IMG/VR virus record: IMGVR_UViG_3300045256_000816
Span: 1 to 43,112 of that record
Length of the DNA: 43,112 bases
Source: a virus
Direction: 5' to 3' (one strand)
Made by a program: the position numbers and the translations under genes. Under the pieces are notes generated by a model. That model was not told the DNA's origin, ran no database searches, and saw only the letters and a list, made by a program, of their open reading frames with translations. Within the stretch, counting starts at the first letter, position 1. Each line of letters begins with the position of its first letter. Positions 1 to 7,442 of this stretch are shown here, in pieces.

Positions 1-723
1 TCACGGTCGGTTGAGCACGCCGCAGACCCTGCCTAGGACGGTCAGCCGCTCCGTCTCGGACATGCTGAGCTGCACGGGCGGGACCGACGGGTTGTCGCTG
101 GCCAGATGCACGCCGGAGCCGACGATCCAACGCGCCCGCTTCATCAGCAGGGCCCCGTCGACCCTCACCGCGTAGACCTGGCCGTCGCGGTCCACCCGCG
201 TGACGGACGTGTCGAGGATCGCAATGGCCCCGTCGCGGATCGTGGGCTCCATGCTGTCACCGGTCACCCGGACGGCAACCGTCCTGCCGCGCGGGCGAAA
301 AAGCTCGCGAACGACCGTCCCCGGAAGCTGCAGGACCTCCACAGGCTGCTCGTCGCCCCAGGGCTCCCGGCCCGAGCCGGCCGAGAACTCGATGTCGTAC
401 AGCGGGCATTCCCAGGTGTCGGCCTGAACGGCCGGCAGCTGCGGCAGCTCGGCGCCGCCTCCCTCCTCGCCGGCGGCGAGCCAGCCCACTGAGACGCCGC
501 CAGCGGCCGCAAGGCGCACCAAGACCGGCCGCGTCGGCTCGTTGATCTTCTGCAGGTAGTTCCGGAGCGTGTTGGGCGGCACCTTCGCCAAGGCCGCGAA
601 GGCGCCTTGGGAGCCGCCAGTCGTGCGCTCGAGCAGCATTCGAAGCCGTTCCGCGAAGCTGCCGGCGTCGGCAGATGCATGCTGGGGAACCGAATTCGGT
701 CTGTCGGAGTGGAAATCTGACAT
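1..723 (-). CDS. S24-family phage repressor (C/cI-like)
   Basis: Lysogeny repressor, 240 aa, the only leftward gene in the early region and divergent from the early operon. Residues about 25-82 form a helix-turn-helix DNA-binding domain (AFAALAKVPPNTLRNYL carries the turn). Residues about 105-235 are a LexA/S24-type dimerisation-peptidase domain with the nucleophile in GDSMEPTIRDG (Ser157) and a general-base Lys in LLMKRARW (Lys195). An Ala115-Gly116 pair in FSAGSG matches the LexA-type cleavage position, so SOS-triggered self-cleavage is possible; this is inference, because many phage S24 repressors keep these residues. On its own strand AGGATGAGGG lies upstream of the ATG. It probably represses the rightward promoter across the TCCGAA/TTCGGA operator and its own promoter. 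The family assignment is secure; the role follows from position. Confidence 0.92.
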   Translation of the reverse strand: MSDFHSDRPNSVPQHASADAGSFAERLRMLLERTTGGSQGAFAALAKVPPNTLRNYLQKINEPTRPVLVRLAAAGGVSVGWLAAGEEGGGAELPQLPAVQADTWECPLYDIEFSAGSGREPWGDEQPVEVLQLPGTVVRELFRPRGRTVAVRVTGDSMEPTIRDGAIAILDTSVTRVDRDGQVYAVRVDGALLMKRARWIVGSGVHLASDNPSVPPVQLSMSETERLTVLGRVCGVLNRP

Positions 724-795
724 CAGCCGCCCTCATCCTTGTTGACATTGGGCCCAACTCCATCCGAAAACCGCATTCGGACGGAGCGGCACCTG
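689..795. promoter_or_regulatory. Divergent early promoter/operator region
   Basis: The gap between the repressor and ner genes holds a TTGACA -35-like hexamer at 742-747 on the plus strand. A perfect inverted repeat, TCCGAA-7 nt-TTCGGA, lies at 763-781 where a -10 box would fall. A perfect 12-bp palindrome ACCGAATTCGGT at 689-700, just inside the repressor coding region, uses the same CCGAA/TTCGG half-site. Four copies of one half-site in about 90 bp suggest cooperative operator binding by the repressor and/or Ner. GGAG at 783-786 is the ribosome-binding site for the ATG at 796. No convincing -10 box is visible. Confidence 0.6.
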
Positions 796-1089
796 ATGCG
801 GAAGAGTTGGAACCGGAAACGCATACTCGCCGAACTGAAGGCCCGCGGCACGAGCTTGCGCGCCATCGGCGACGAGATCGGCTACGCCCCCACCTCGATC
901 TACGGCGTCTTCCGGGCGCCGATGCCGCGCGCCGAGGCGGCCATCGCCGCCGTTCTCGGTACCAAGCCGCACCTTATCTGGCCCTCTCGCTACGATCAGG
1001 ACGGCGACCCCATCGGGTGGTCCCGAATGAAGGCGGTTATCAACTCCAAATTCGGTGCCGGCAACGTCAAAACCGGCGAGGCCGCGTGA
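796..1089 (+). CDS. ner: Ner-like winged/helix-turn-helix regulator
   Basis: A 97-aa DNA-binding protein of the Mu Ner/SfsB (Nlp) family, which represses early transcription and its own gene during lytic growth. The N-terminus has the family pattern: WNRKRILAELKARGTSL followed by an HTH (IGDEIGYAPTSIYGVF) and a 'GTKPHLIWPSRYD' segment, where Ner proteins typically read IG..P..IWPSRY. The ATG at 796 was chosen because GGAG lies 9 nt upstream and the homologous region starts there. An in-frame ATG at 739 would overlap the -35 region. First gene of the early operon. Confidence 0.9.
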   Translation: MRKSWNRKRILAELKARGTSLRAIGDEIGYAPTSIYGVFRAPMPRAEAAIAAVLGTKPHLIWPSRYDQDGDPIGWSRMKAVINSKFGAGNVKTGEAA

Positions 1090-1090
1090 C

Positions 1091-1585
1091 ATGGCTTCCG
1101 CGAGCCGCGACCAGCTGACGTTCGAAGGGTTGTTCGTCCCGCCAGCCCCGACACCCAAGCCGGCCGACCTCGGCCAGGCGGTGCGTCGGGCGCTGTCCGA
1201 GGCGCTCAAGGGGGCGGCCCGCAAGGGGACGCCCCGCAAGGGGCTCGCCGAGCGCATCAGCGCCGCCGCATGCCGCGAGGTAAGCGTCCACATGCTGGAC
1301 CGCTTCGCGGCGCAGTCCTGCGAGAATTGGCGGCTTCCGGCCGAGCTGGTGCCGGCCATCGCCCAGGCCACCGGCGACCGCAAGATCGTGGAGCTGCTGG
1401 CTGAGGCCTGCGGCGGCCGTGTGCTTTGGGGCGACGAGGCGGCCGTGGCCGAGCTTGGCGCCCTCCACCTGCAGGAGCGGGACGCGCGCGCCCGACGACG
1501 ATTGCTCGATCGTGCCTTGCCTCCGGCAAGGCGCGCCGAAGTCCTCGACGGCCTCCGGGGCCGGTTGGGAGGCGCCGGCGGATGA
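1091..1585 (+). CDS. Conserved Mu-like early protein upstream of transposase
   Basis: A 164-aa protein without a named function. Residues about 30-125 match in outline a family that often precedes the A transposase in alphaproteobacterial and Pseudomonas Mu-like phages: a basic helix-turn-helix-like stretch (LAERISAAACREVSVHMLDRF), then VPAIAQATGDRKIVELLAE and a C-terminal charged helix rich in Arg. The pattern is reminiscent of CII-type phage regulatory proteins, but I would not assign that name. The ATG lies 1 nt after the ner stop. The stop overlaps the transposase start (ATGA), indicating translational coupling. A DNA-binding or regulatory role in transposition is inferred from position and basic composition. 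Confidence 0.7.
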   Translation: MASASRDQLTFEGLFVPPAPTPKPADLGQAVRRALSEALKGAARKGTPRKGLAERISAAACREVSVHMLDRFAAQSCENWRLPAELVPAIAQATGDRKIVELLAEACGGRVLWGDEAAVAELGALHLQERDARARRRLLDRALPPARRAEVLDGLRGRLGGAGG

Positions 1586-3819
1586 ACCTAGCGCCCATCT
1601 CGGGGGGGATGGGGACGGAGGCCGAAGCCGCGGAGGGCCGAGCCCTCGAGCTTCTCCGGGCCGATGCCTTCACCGCCGCCGATCTCGTCGCGCTGAGCCT
1701 GCCTGGCCTGCCGGGAACTCGGCGCCGCATGCGGGACCATCTTGAGCGCCTCGGCGTGCGCCCGTTCGCCCGCATCCGCAACGGCGGCGTCACCCACGTG
1801 TACCAAAAGGAAGCCCTGCCGCGCGATCTGCGGCTGGCGATCGCGGCGCGGCTGGGTCCGTTCCTTCCCGGAGCGGGCCTCGGCGCGACCAAAGCGGCGA
1901 TTGCGGCCCCGGAGGCGCTCACGCGCTCGCAGCAGCAGCTCCTCGCCGCCACACCCCGCCGCGCCACCCGCGCCGAGACCCGCGCCGTCGCGGTCCGGGC
2001 CTTCGAGGCATGGGTGCTCATCGTGGGGCTTCGCGGCCGCCGCGCCGCCGAGCGCTTCGCCGAGCTGTGGGCGGCGGGCGCCATCGAGGCGCCGGACTGG
2101 GTGCTAGAGGCCCTTCCGGCCCTGAGCGCCCCCTCGCTTCTGCGCTGGCAGCAGCGCCTGGCATCCGAAGGCGCCATCGCCCTCGCCGGCGACTACAAGC
2201 CGCGCCTCTCCATCATCGACGCGGACCCGGTGCTCCGCGACGCGGCCGAGGGGCTGATCTACCGGCATCCGCACGCGAAGGGCTCGGACCTTCGCGACGC
2301 CTTGAAGGCGCTTTGCAACGACGGCCGCGACCTTCCCTCCTACCGGGCCTGCTGCCGCTGGCTCGCCGACTGGAAGGCAAAGCGCCGCCAGCTCCACCAG
2401 CACCTGCTCAACCCGGACGCCCACCGCGGCCGCTTCATGCCGGCCTTCGGCGACGCGGCCGCCGGCGTCGAGCGCCCCAACCAGCTCTGGGAAATGGACA
2501 GCACCCCGGGCGACGCGATGCTCCGTGTGGGCGATCGCCGGGTGCGTCACTCCGTCATCGGGGTGGTCGACGTCCACACCCGCCGCAAGTTGCTGCTGGT
2601 TTGGCCCACCTCCAACAGCGAGGGCATCGCCCTCCTCATCCGCCGCGCCATCCTCGAGTGGGGCGTGCCGGAGGCGATCAAGACCGACAACGGCGCGGAC
2701 TACACGTCCCGCGCGGTGTCCCGCGTGCTCGCGGACCTTGGGGTGAGCCACAAGTTGACCCGGCCCTTCTCCCCCGAGGAGAAGCCGCACATCGAGCGGG
2801 CGCTGGGCGCCTTCTCGCACGGCCTGGTCGAGCTGCTACCGGGCTTCGCGGGGCACAACGTCGCCGAGGCGCAGGCGCTCCGGGAGCGGCAGACCTTCGC
2901 CTCCCGGCTGATGTCGCGCGGCGAGGTCGCGGACTGCCCGCTCTCGCCCGAGGAGTTCCAGCGGTTCTGCGACCGCTGGTCCGGCGAATACCACTTCCGC
3001 CGCCCCCACGCAGGCCTCGGCAACCGCACACCTGAGGAGGTGATGCGCGCCTGGACCGGGCCGCTGCGCCGGGTCGCGGACGAGCGCGCGCTGGACCTGC
3101 TGCTGGCGCCGGTGGTCGGCCTGCGCACCGTCACGAAGAAGGGCATCCGCCTCGACCGCGGCACCTATATCGCGGCCGCGCTGGGCTCCCTGGTGGGTGA
3201 GCAGGTGGAGTGCCGGCACGACCCCGCGGATCTGGGCCGCATCTACGTCTTCACGACCGAGGGCGCCTTCGTCGCCGTCGCCGAGGATCCGGAGCGGACC
3301 GGCATCGACCGCCGCGCGGTCGCCCAGGCCGCCAAGGCCGTCGCCCGCCGCGGCGTGTCCGAGCAGCGGGCCCGCCTGAAGGAGGCCGCGAAGGCGCTGC
3401 CCAAGGGCGCGGCGCTGGCGGAGGCGATCCTCGACGCGGCGGCGCCGGCGGCCAACGTCGTCGCCTTCCCGCGCGCGGCCGCGCCGCACTCCACGCCCGC
3501 CATCGAGCAGCTCGGGCGCGCCGCGCGCGCCGACGAGGCGATGCCGCCGGCCGAACGCTCGGCCGAGGAGGCCGCCCGCGCCGCCTGGGTGGCCGAGAAG
3601 GCCAGACGCCGCGCCGTCGAGGCGGCCGAGGACAGCGCCGACGCCCAGCGCGAGGCCCGCATCAAGCGCGGCCTGGCGGTCATGGACGCCCTGCTCGCCG
3701 GCGCCGCCGTGCCGTCGGCCGACGCCGAATGGTTCGCCGGCTACCGCGACCTCGGCGAGTTCCGCGTCGCGCTGCGCCTGCAGGGGCTCGACCCCGACGA
3801 CATCCCCGCAACCGCCTGA
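1582..3819 (+). CDS. A: Mu-type DDE transposase A
   Basis: A 745-aa transposase that cuts and strand-transfers the phage ends during replicative transposition. The N-terminal about 110 residues hold a Mu-type DNA-binding region (HLERLGVRPFARIRNGGVTH; MuA-like winged helix). The integrase catalytic core (rve) spans about 295-440, with Asp306 in LWEMDSTPG, Asp369 in KTDNGADYTS and Glu405 in KPHIERALG. The Mu-transposase C-terminal beta-barrel follows (about 510-590, containing KKGIRLDRGTYIAAAL and DPADLGRIYVF), then an Ala/Arg-rich helical tail of about 150 residues that probably contacts B. The last two acidic residues are separated by 35 residues, shorter than the spacing in MuA and more like TnsB/Tn552 enzymes. 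The ATG overlaps the preceding stop; the upstream in-frame extension is not needed. Confidence 0.96.
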   Translation: MNLAPISGGMGTEAEAAEGRALELLRADAFTAADLVALSLPGLPGTRRRMRDHLERLGVRPFARIRNGGVTHVYQKEALPRDLRLAIAARLGPFLPGAGLGATKAAIAAPEALTRSQQQLLAATPRRATRAETRAVAVRAFEAWVLIVGLRGRRAAERFAELWAAGAIEAPDWVLEALPALSAPSLLRWQQRLASEGAIALAGDYKPRLSIIDADPVLRDAAEGLIYRHPHAKGSDLRDALKALCNDGRDLPSYRACCRWLADWKAKRRQLHQHLLNPDAHRGRFMPAFGDAAAGVERPNQLWEMDSTPGDAMLRVGDRRVRHSVIGVVDVHTRRKLLLVWPTSNSEGIALLIRRAILEWGVPEAIKTDNGADYTSRAVSRVLADLGVSHKLTRPFSPEEKPHIERALGAFSHGLVELLPGFAGHNVAEAQALRERQTFASRLMSRGEVADCPLSPEEFQRFCDRWSGEYHFRRPHAGLGNRTPEEVMRAWTGPLRRVADERALDLLLAPVVGLRTVTKKGIRLDRGTYIAAALGSLVGEQVECRHDPADLGRIYVFTTEGAFVAVAEDPERTGIDRRAVAQAAKAVARRGVSEQRARLKEAAKALPKGAALAEAILDAAAPAANVVAFPRAAAPHSTPAIEQLGRAARADEAMPPAERSAEEAARAAWVAEKARRRAVEAAEDSADAQREARIKRGLAVMDALLAGAAVPSADAEWFAGYRDLGEFRVALRLQGLDPDDIPATA

Positions 3820-3828
3820 GGAGACACC

Positions 3829-4614
3829 ATGGCAGCCCCCGCCAGCCGAACCGACCTGCAGACGGCCACCGAAAGTTCGGGCGGCATCGCGCAGCTCCGC
3901 AACGTCGGCGCCTTCGCGGCCGCGCTCGAGGACGCCAGGCGGCGCCCGCACCACCTCCCGGGCCTGGTGTGCATGTACGGCCCCTCGGGCTGGGGGAAGA
4001 GCCGGGCGGCGACCTTCGGCGCGAACCTGCACCGCGCCGTCTACGTCGAGGCGCGCTCCACCTGGACCAAGCGGGCCTTTTGCCGGGCGATCCTCCACGA
4101 GCAGGGCGTCGAGCCGGACGGCCGCGTGTACGAGATGGTCGAGCGCATCGCCCAGGGGCTGATGGCCAACGACACGCCGCTGATCGTGGACGAGGCCGAC
4201 TTCGTCCTGCAGGCGGGCATGATCGAGATCGTCCGCGACATCCACGAGGCGTCGGGCGCGGTCGTGGCGCTGATCGGCGAGGAGCGCCTCCCGAACAAGC
4301 TGCGGGCGGTGGAGCGCGTCCACAACCGGATCGCCTTCTGGGTGGCGGCGCAGCCCTGCGACCTGCAGGACGCGAAGGAGCTGGCGCGCCTCTACCAGCC
4401 GAAGCTCTCGCTTGGCGACGACCTTCTGGAGAAGGTGGTGCAGGCCAGCGCCGGCGGCGCGCGGCGGATCGTCACGAACCTGCACAACATCGCCCTCGAG
4501 GCGAAGCGGCAGCCGGCCGAGGTGCTGGACCTCCGTTGGTGGGGCCGCAAGCCGCTGTTCACGGGCGACGTCGAGGCGCGTGCGGCACTGGCCGCGCCCC
4601 GGAGGGCCGCGTGA
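3829..4614 (+). CDS. B: AAA+ ATPase transposition protein B
   Basis: A 261-aa MuB-like ATPase that binds target DNA, delivers it to the A transposome and gives target immunity. Walker A is GPSGWGKS at 51-58, with an unusual Trp in the loop. Walker B is LIVDEAD at 118-124. Sensor-type residues follow in VVALIGEERLPNKL, then an arginine-rich helical lid (GGARRIVTNLHNIALEAKR). The N-terminal extension found in MuB (HTH-containing) is shortened: only about 45 residues precede Walker A. GAGGAGA lies just upstream of the ATG. The gene begins 9 nt after A, as in all Mu-like phages. Confidence 0.94.
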   Translation: MAAPASRTDLQTATESSGGIAQLRNVGAFAAALEDARRRPHHLPGLVCMYGPSGWGKSRAATFGANLHRAVYVEARSTWTKRAFCRAILHEQGVEPDGRVYEMVERIAQGLMANDTPLIVDEADFVLQAGMIEIVRDIHEASGAVVALIGEERLPNKLRAVERVHNRIAFWVAAQPCDLQDAKELARLYQPKLSLGDDLLEKVVQASAGGARRIVTNLHNIALEAKRQPAEVLDLRWWGRKPLFTGDVEARAALAAPRRAA

Positions 4615-5183
4615 CGCGACCGCCCCGCTGCCCCGACGCCGCCGCGGCCCGCCTGTGGACCCAGCTCCAGGCCGTCCGCGTGGGCGTCTTCGTGTCCACC
4701 TCGAAGCTCGCCGGATGGGCCGAGGTGAAGAAGCCGCTCGTCAAGCAGCTGCTCGCGCAGTGGCGCGCCGGCGGGCACGTCCTGCACCGCCCCGGCCGTC
4801 ACGCGGGGCGGGAGGTCGACACCTGGTCGCCCGCGAGGCGCGCCCCGCTGCCACCCGCCGGCACGCCCTCCGAGACCGACCAGGACCGGATGTGGCGCGC
4901 GATGAAGATGATGAAGACGTTCACGGTGCAGGACCTCGCGTTGCACGCCGCCGTCCCGGGCGCCGAGATCCCCGTCGGGACGGCCCGCGCGTATCTGCTG
5001 CACCTGCAGCGCGCCGGCTACGTGGCCGCACAGCGCTCCGCCATGAACGCGCCCGCCGCCTACCGCTTCCTCAAGAGCACCGGGCCGAAGGCCCCGCGGG
5101 TGCTGAAGCTGCCGGCGGTCTGGGACCCCAACCTCCAGAAGATTGCCTGGATCCAGCCTGCGGAGGAGGTGGCCGGTGCTTAG
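4611..5183 (+). CDS. Early protein with predicted winged-helix pair, unknown function
   Basis: A 190-aa protein starting at a GTG that overlaps the B stop (GTGA), with GGAGG 5-9 nt upstream. Two similar predicted winged-helix units can be read: about 15-60 (VFVSTSKLAGWAEVKKPLVK, then LLAQWRAGGHVLHRPG) and about 95-150 (MKTFTVQDLALHAAV, then ARAYLLHLQRAGYVAAQR, then AAYRFLK). Each has helix-turn-helix and beta-wing spacing, so a DNA-binding role is likely. No enzymatic motif is seen. The place after A-B is taken in related phages by small proteins of unknown function. Confidence 0.65.
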   Translation: MTRPPRCPDAAAARLWTQLQAVRVGVFVSTSKLAGWAEVKKPLVKQLLAQWRAGGHVLHRPGRHAGREVDTWSPARRAPLPPAGTPSETDQDRMWRAMKMMKTFTVQDLALHAAVPGAEIPVGTARAYLLHLQRAGYVAAQRSAMNAPAAYRFLKSTGPKAPRVLKLPAVWDPNLQKIAWIQPAEEVAGA

Positions 5184-5274
5184 CCTCCTCGCCCGCCAGA
5201 TCCTCGTCGTGGCCCCCGCGGGCTTCGCGTGCGGCTACGGCCTCGCCCTCCTGCTCGACTGGGTGAGGCCATGA
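5176..5274 (+). CDS. 32-aa putative membrane micro-protein
   Basis: A short GTG-start frame overlaps the previous gene by 8 nt and ends in the ATGA of the next gene, which is exactly the coupling style of this operon. The peptide starts VLSLLARQIL and has one hydrophobic segment (ILVVAPAGFACGYGLALLL) followed by DWVRP, consistent with a single membrane span. GGAGGAGG lies upstream at about 5162-5169. Evidence is limited to overlap, ribosome site and composition. Confidence 0.5.
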   Translation: MLSLLARQILVVAPAGFACGYGLALLLDWVRP

Positions 5275-5648
5275 GCGGCAGGAACCGCGCCGCCGCCCTG
5301 TCCGCCTGGCCCGAGCCCGCGCCCGATTGGGTGCTGCGCCTGGCGGACGAAGCGGACGCCACCAGCCAGGTGCGCGCCGGCGAGCGCCTCGGCCTCAGCC
5401 CCTCGACGGTGAACGCAGTCATCCGCGGCCGCTACGGCGCCAAGACCGACCAGGTCGAGCGCGTGGTCCGCGGCAAGCTGATGGACGCGAAGGTCGAGTG
5501 CCCCGAGCTGGGCCCGACACCGCTCGACGTCTGCCACGACCACCAGGCCCGCGCCGGCTCCTTCGTGGACACCGGCTCCTTCCGGGCGCGGATGCGCCGC
5601 GCCTGCAAGGCCTGCCCCCTTTCCCGCTTCGCACAGGACCCCGCATGA
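5271..5648 (+). CDS. Small HTH protein with C-terminal cysteine cluster
   Basis: A 125-aa putative regulator. Residues about 17-54 form a helix-turn-helix (DEADATSQVRAGERLGLSPS followed by TVNAVIRGRY) of the kind seen in a conserved alphaproteobacterial Mu-phage family. After it comes VERVVRGKLMDAKVECP. Cys77, Cys88, Cys112 and Cys115 (C-x10-C-x23-C-x2-C) could bind a zinc ion. ATG overlaps the micro-protein stop. A transcriptional role in early gene control is inferred; target unknown. Confidence 0.75.
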   Translation: MSGRNRAAALSAWPEPAPDWVLRLADEADATSQVRAGERLGLSPSTVNAVIRGRYGAKTDQVERVVRGKLMDAKVECPELGPTPLDVCHDHQARAGSFVDTGSFRARMRRACKACPLSRFAQDPA

Positions 5649-5950
5649 GCAGGACGAAGAGCGCCGCCGAGGGCACGCCCGGCCCCGGCCACAACAGCGG
5701 CGAGGACGGGCCCCTCGCCGGCGACCGCCTCGCCGGGCTGGTGCAGCGGCTCGAGCGCATCGAGCAGGACATTGGCGCGCTGAACAGCGACAAGCGCGAC
5801 GTCTACGCGGAGGCGAAGTCCGCGGGCTTCGACCCGAACGCCCTGCGAGAGGTGCTGCGCTACCGCCGCGACCCGGCGAAGCACGAGGAGCGCTGGACGC
5901 TCCGCGACCTCTATCTCCGCTCCATCGAGAGCGCGCAGGCCAAGCCATGA
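5645..5950 (+). CDS. GapR-like DUF2312 DNA-binding protein
   Basis: A 101-aa member of the DUF2312/GapR family. GapR is the alphaproteobacterial nucleoid protein that clamps overtwisted DNA ahead of replication and transcription complexes and stimulates topoisomerases. The core at about 33-82 carries the signature: LVQRLERIEQDIGALNSDKR then DVYAEAKSAGFDPNALREVL and RYRRDP. A disordered Gly/Pro-rich leader (residues 1-30) precedes it. A phage copy near the transposition genes could handle supercoiling during replicative transposition, as the strong gyrase site does in Mu; that link is inference. ATG overlaps the previous stop. Confidence 0.9.
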   Translation: MSRTKSAAEGTPGPGHNSGEDGPLAGDRLAGLVQRLERIEQDIGALNSDKRDVYAEAKSAGFDPNALREVLRYRRDPAKHEERWTLRDLYLRSIESAQAKP

Positions 5951-6273
5951 CCGCCCAGCTCCAACCCGACCACGAAGGCCTCTCGAAGGCCGTCGTGAAG
6001 GCCCTCGGAACCGTGAAGCGCATGCCCAAGCTGCGCGTCGCGGGACGCGCGGACCTCCGGAAGGCCGTGCTGCTGACAGGCCGCGACCTGCTCCAGGCCT
6101 GCGAGCTGCTCGAGAACGAATTCGACATCCTCATCCTCCCGCAGGAGGTGGCACAGATCGCCCTCGACGGCCCGACCGTGGACCGGGTCGTCGAGACGAT
6201 CCGGCGCGAGCTCGACTACCGGCTGCTGGGCGAGCGGATGGCGGCCGTCCGGGAGCGCCAGTGCGATGCCTGA
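5947..6273 (+). CDS. Hypothetical early protein
   Basis: A 108-aa mainly helical protein with no motif I recognise. It opens polar (MTAQLQPDHEGLSKAVVKAL), has a basic segment (KRMPKLRVAGRADLRKAV) and a leucine-rich middle (LLQACELLENEFDILILP). The last part (VDRVVETIRRELDYRLLGER) looks amphipathic. ATGA coupling to the GapR-like gene and overlap with the next gene place it firmly in the early operon. No membrane segment or signal peptide. Confidence 0.7.
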   Translation: MTAQLQPDHEGLSKAVVKALGTVKRMPKLRVAGRADLRKAVLLTGRDLLQACELLENEFDILILPQEVAQIALDGPTVDRVVETIRRELDYRLLGERMAAVRERQCDA

Positions 6274-6466
6274 GACGCCCCGCACCACCTGCACCGGCTG
6301 CCTGCACGTCTCGGTAAGCCCGAGCGGCTGCGCCCGGTGCCATCACCCCGCGCGCTGGCACGACGCCGTCGCCTCCTGGGGCAAGCCGCGCGTGATCGAC
6401 GAGCGCTGGCGGGCCGGCGACGCCTGCCCGCACTGGTGCCCCCTCCGCCGGAAGCTGGCCGAATGA
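6266..6466 (+). CDS. Small zinc-finger-like cysteine-rich protein
   Basis: A 66-aa protein with Cys9-x2-Cys12 and Cys22-x2-Cys25 followed by two His (CHHP), then Cys54 and Cys58. The arrangement suggests one structural zinc knuckle, perhaps two. It overlaps the upstream gene by 8 nt and the next by 4 nt. A nucleic-acid or protein-binding role is plausible; no family name can be given. Confidence 0.65.
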   Translation: MPETPRTTCTGCLHVSVSPSGCARCHHPARWHDAVASWGKPRVIDERWRAGDACPHWCPLRRKLAE

Positions 6467-6996
6467 CGCCGCTCCTCCCCAAGCCGCGGCCGCGAGACTT
6501 GGCCGCCCTCCTCAACGGCCTCGCCGAGGGCGCCGGCGCCGGCGAGCTGACCGACATCCGCGCCCACGAGGCCATGGGGTGGGAGGTGCGGGGCCGCCCG
6601 CACGGGTGCCCGCTGGTCCGGAACCCGCTGCCGGGCGCTTGGCAGCCCATGCCCCGCGTCTCCCGGTCCGTGGACGCGGCTGCCGCCTTCCGTCCGTGGG
6701 GCTGGCGCTGGCGCGCCGGCGAGCGGGAGGACGGCATGGGCTTCGGGTGGGTGTCAGCCCCCGGCCCCGTCGAGCCGGAGTTGGTGGTGCGCTACTGCGA
6801 GGCCAACGCGGCATCGCCGGCGCTTGCCCTGCTGCGGGCGGCACTGTCCGCCCAACTCCTCCTCCTGACCGAGGCGCTGCCGCCCGCGGCCGCGCGCTGC
6901 CAGTGCGGCTGGGACGGGCCGGACGCTGCGCTCCTCCGTGGCAACGGCTGCCCCGACTGCCGCCGGCGCCTCCCGGCGCTGGAGTGCGCGGCATGA
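6463..6996 (+). CDS. Hypothetical protein with C-terminal zinc ribbon
   Basis: A 177-aa protein. The N-terminal two-thirds is unlike anything I recognise and contains many Trp (WGWRWRAGEREDGMGFGWV). A leucine-rich helix (ALALLRAALSAQLLLLTEAL) precedes a terminal CQCGW-x12-CPDC pattern typical of a zinc ribbon. Start ATG overlaps the upstream stop; stop overlaps the DnaA-like gene start. It belongs to the early operon. Confidence 0.65.
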   Translation: MTPLLPKPRPRDLAALLNGLAEGAGAGELTDIRAHEAMGWEVRGRPHGCPLVRNPLPGAWQPMPRVSRSVDAAAAFRPWGWRWRAGEREDGMGFGWVSAPGPVEPELVVRYCEANAASPALALLRAALSAQLLLLTEALPPAAARCQCGWDGPDAALLRGNGCPDCRRRLPALECAA

Positions 6997-7442
6997 GCGA
7001 GGACCGCCGCGCCGATCCCTGGGCCCGTCGAGAGATCTCCCGCCTGCAGCACGAGGTCGCGATGCTCCGCGAGCTGCTGACCGGCCGGAAAGCGCCTCGC
7101 GCCGATGCCTGCCAGGTGATCGCCGACATCGTCGGCAACCATCACGGCACCACCGGAGCGACACTGCTCTCCCGCGAGCGGGTGCGCGAGCTGCACGAGG
7201 TTCGCCGTATCGCGATCTACCTGTGCCGCCGGGTCACGGGGCTGTCCTACCCGGCACTCGGCCGCGTCTGGGGCCGCGACCAGACCACCATGCACCAGGC
7301 CGTGCAGGAGGTGGGCTCGGCCCGCGACGCCAACCGCCCGCTCGCCCGCAAGCTGGCCGCCCTTGAGGCCGAGTGCAAAGCCGCGCTCGAGGCGCGCGCC
7401 ACCTCCCCAACCCTCGTCGAAGGAGAGACGTCATGCGTGTGA
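6993..7442 (+). CDS. DnaA domain IV-like DNA-binding protein
   Basis: A 149-aa protein. An N-terminal coiled coil (about 10-32) is followed by a domain at about 38-110 that matches the C-terminal DNA-binding domain of DnaA: VRRIAIYLCRRVTGLSYPAL followed by GRVWGRDQTTMHQAV, the DnaA signature being GRDHTTVLHA with D and the T-T pair kept (Asp96, Thr98, Thr99). There is no AAA+ domain. Stand-alone domain-IV proteins could bind DnaA boxes, compete with host DnaA or act as a regulator; the gene-transfer-agent activator GafA of Rhodobacter is a known regulator with a DnaA-like domain. Overlaps gam by 10 nt. Confidence 0.85.
   Translation: MSEDRRADPWARREISRLQHEVAMLRELLTGRKAPRADACQVIADIVGNHHGTTGATLLSRERVRELHEVRRIAIYLCRRVTGLSYPALGRVWGRDQTTMHQAVQEVGSARDANRPLARKLAALEAECKAALEARATSPTLVEGETSCV

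Noticed and set aside
2836-4485. 549-codon minus-strand frame opposite transposase A and B
   Set aside because: Antisense to catalytic motifs of A and Walker motifs of B on the plus strand; low-complexity translation.
3210-4610. N-terminal extension of the gene at 4611 into B and A
   Set aside because: The extended translation is Arg/Pro/Gly low complexity and lies out of frame over the B Walker motifs. The GTG at 4611 has GGAGG and the operon's GTGA overlap.
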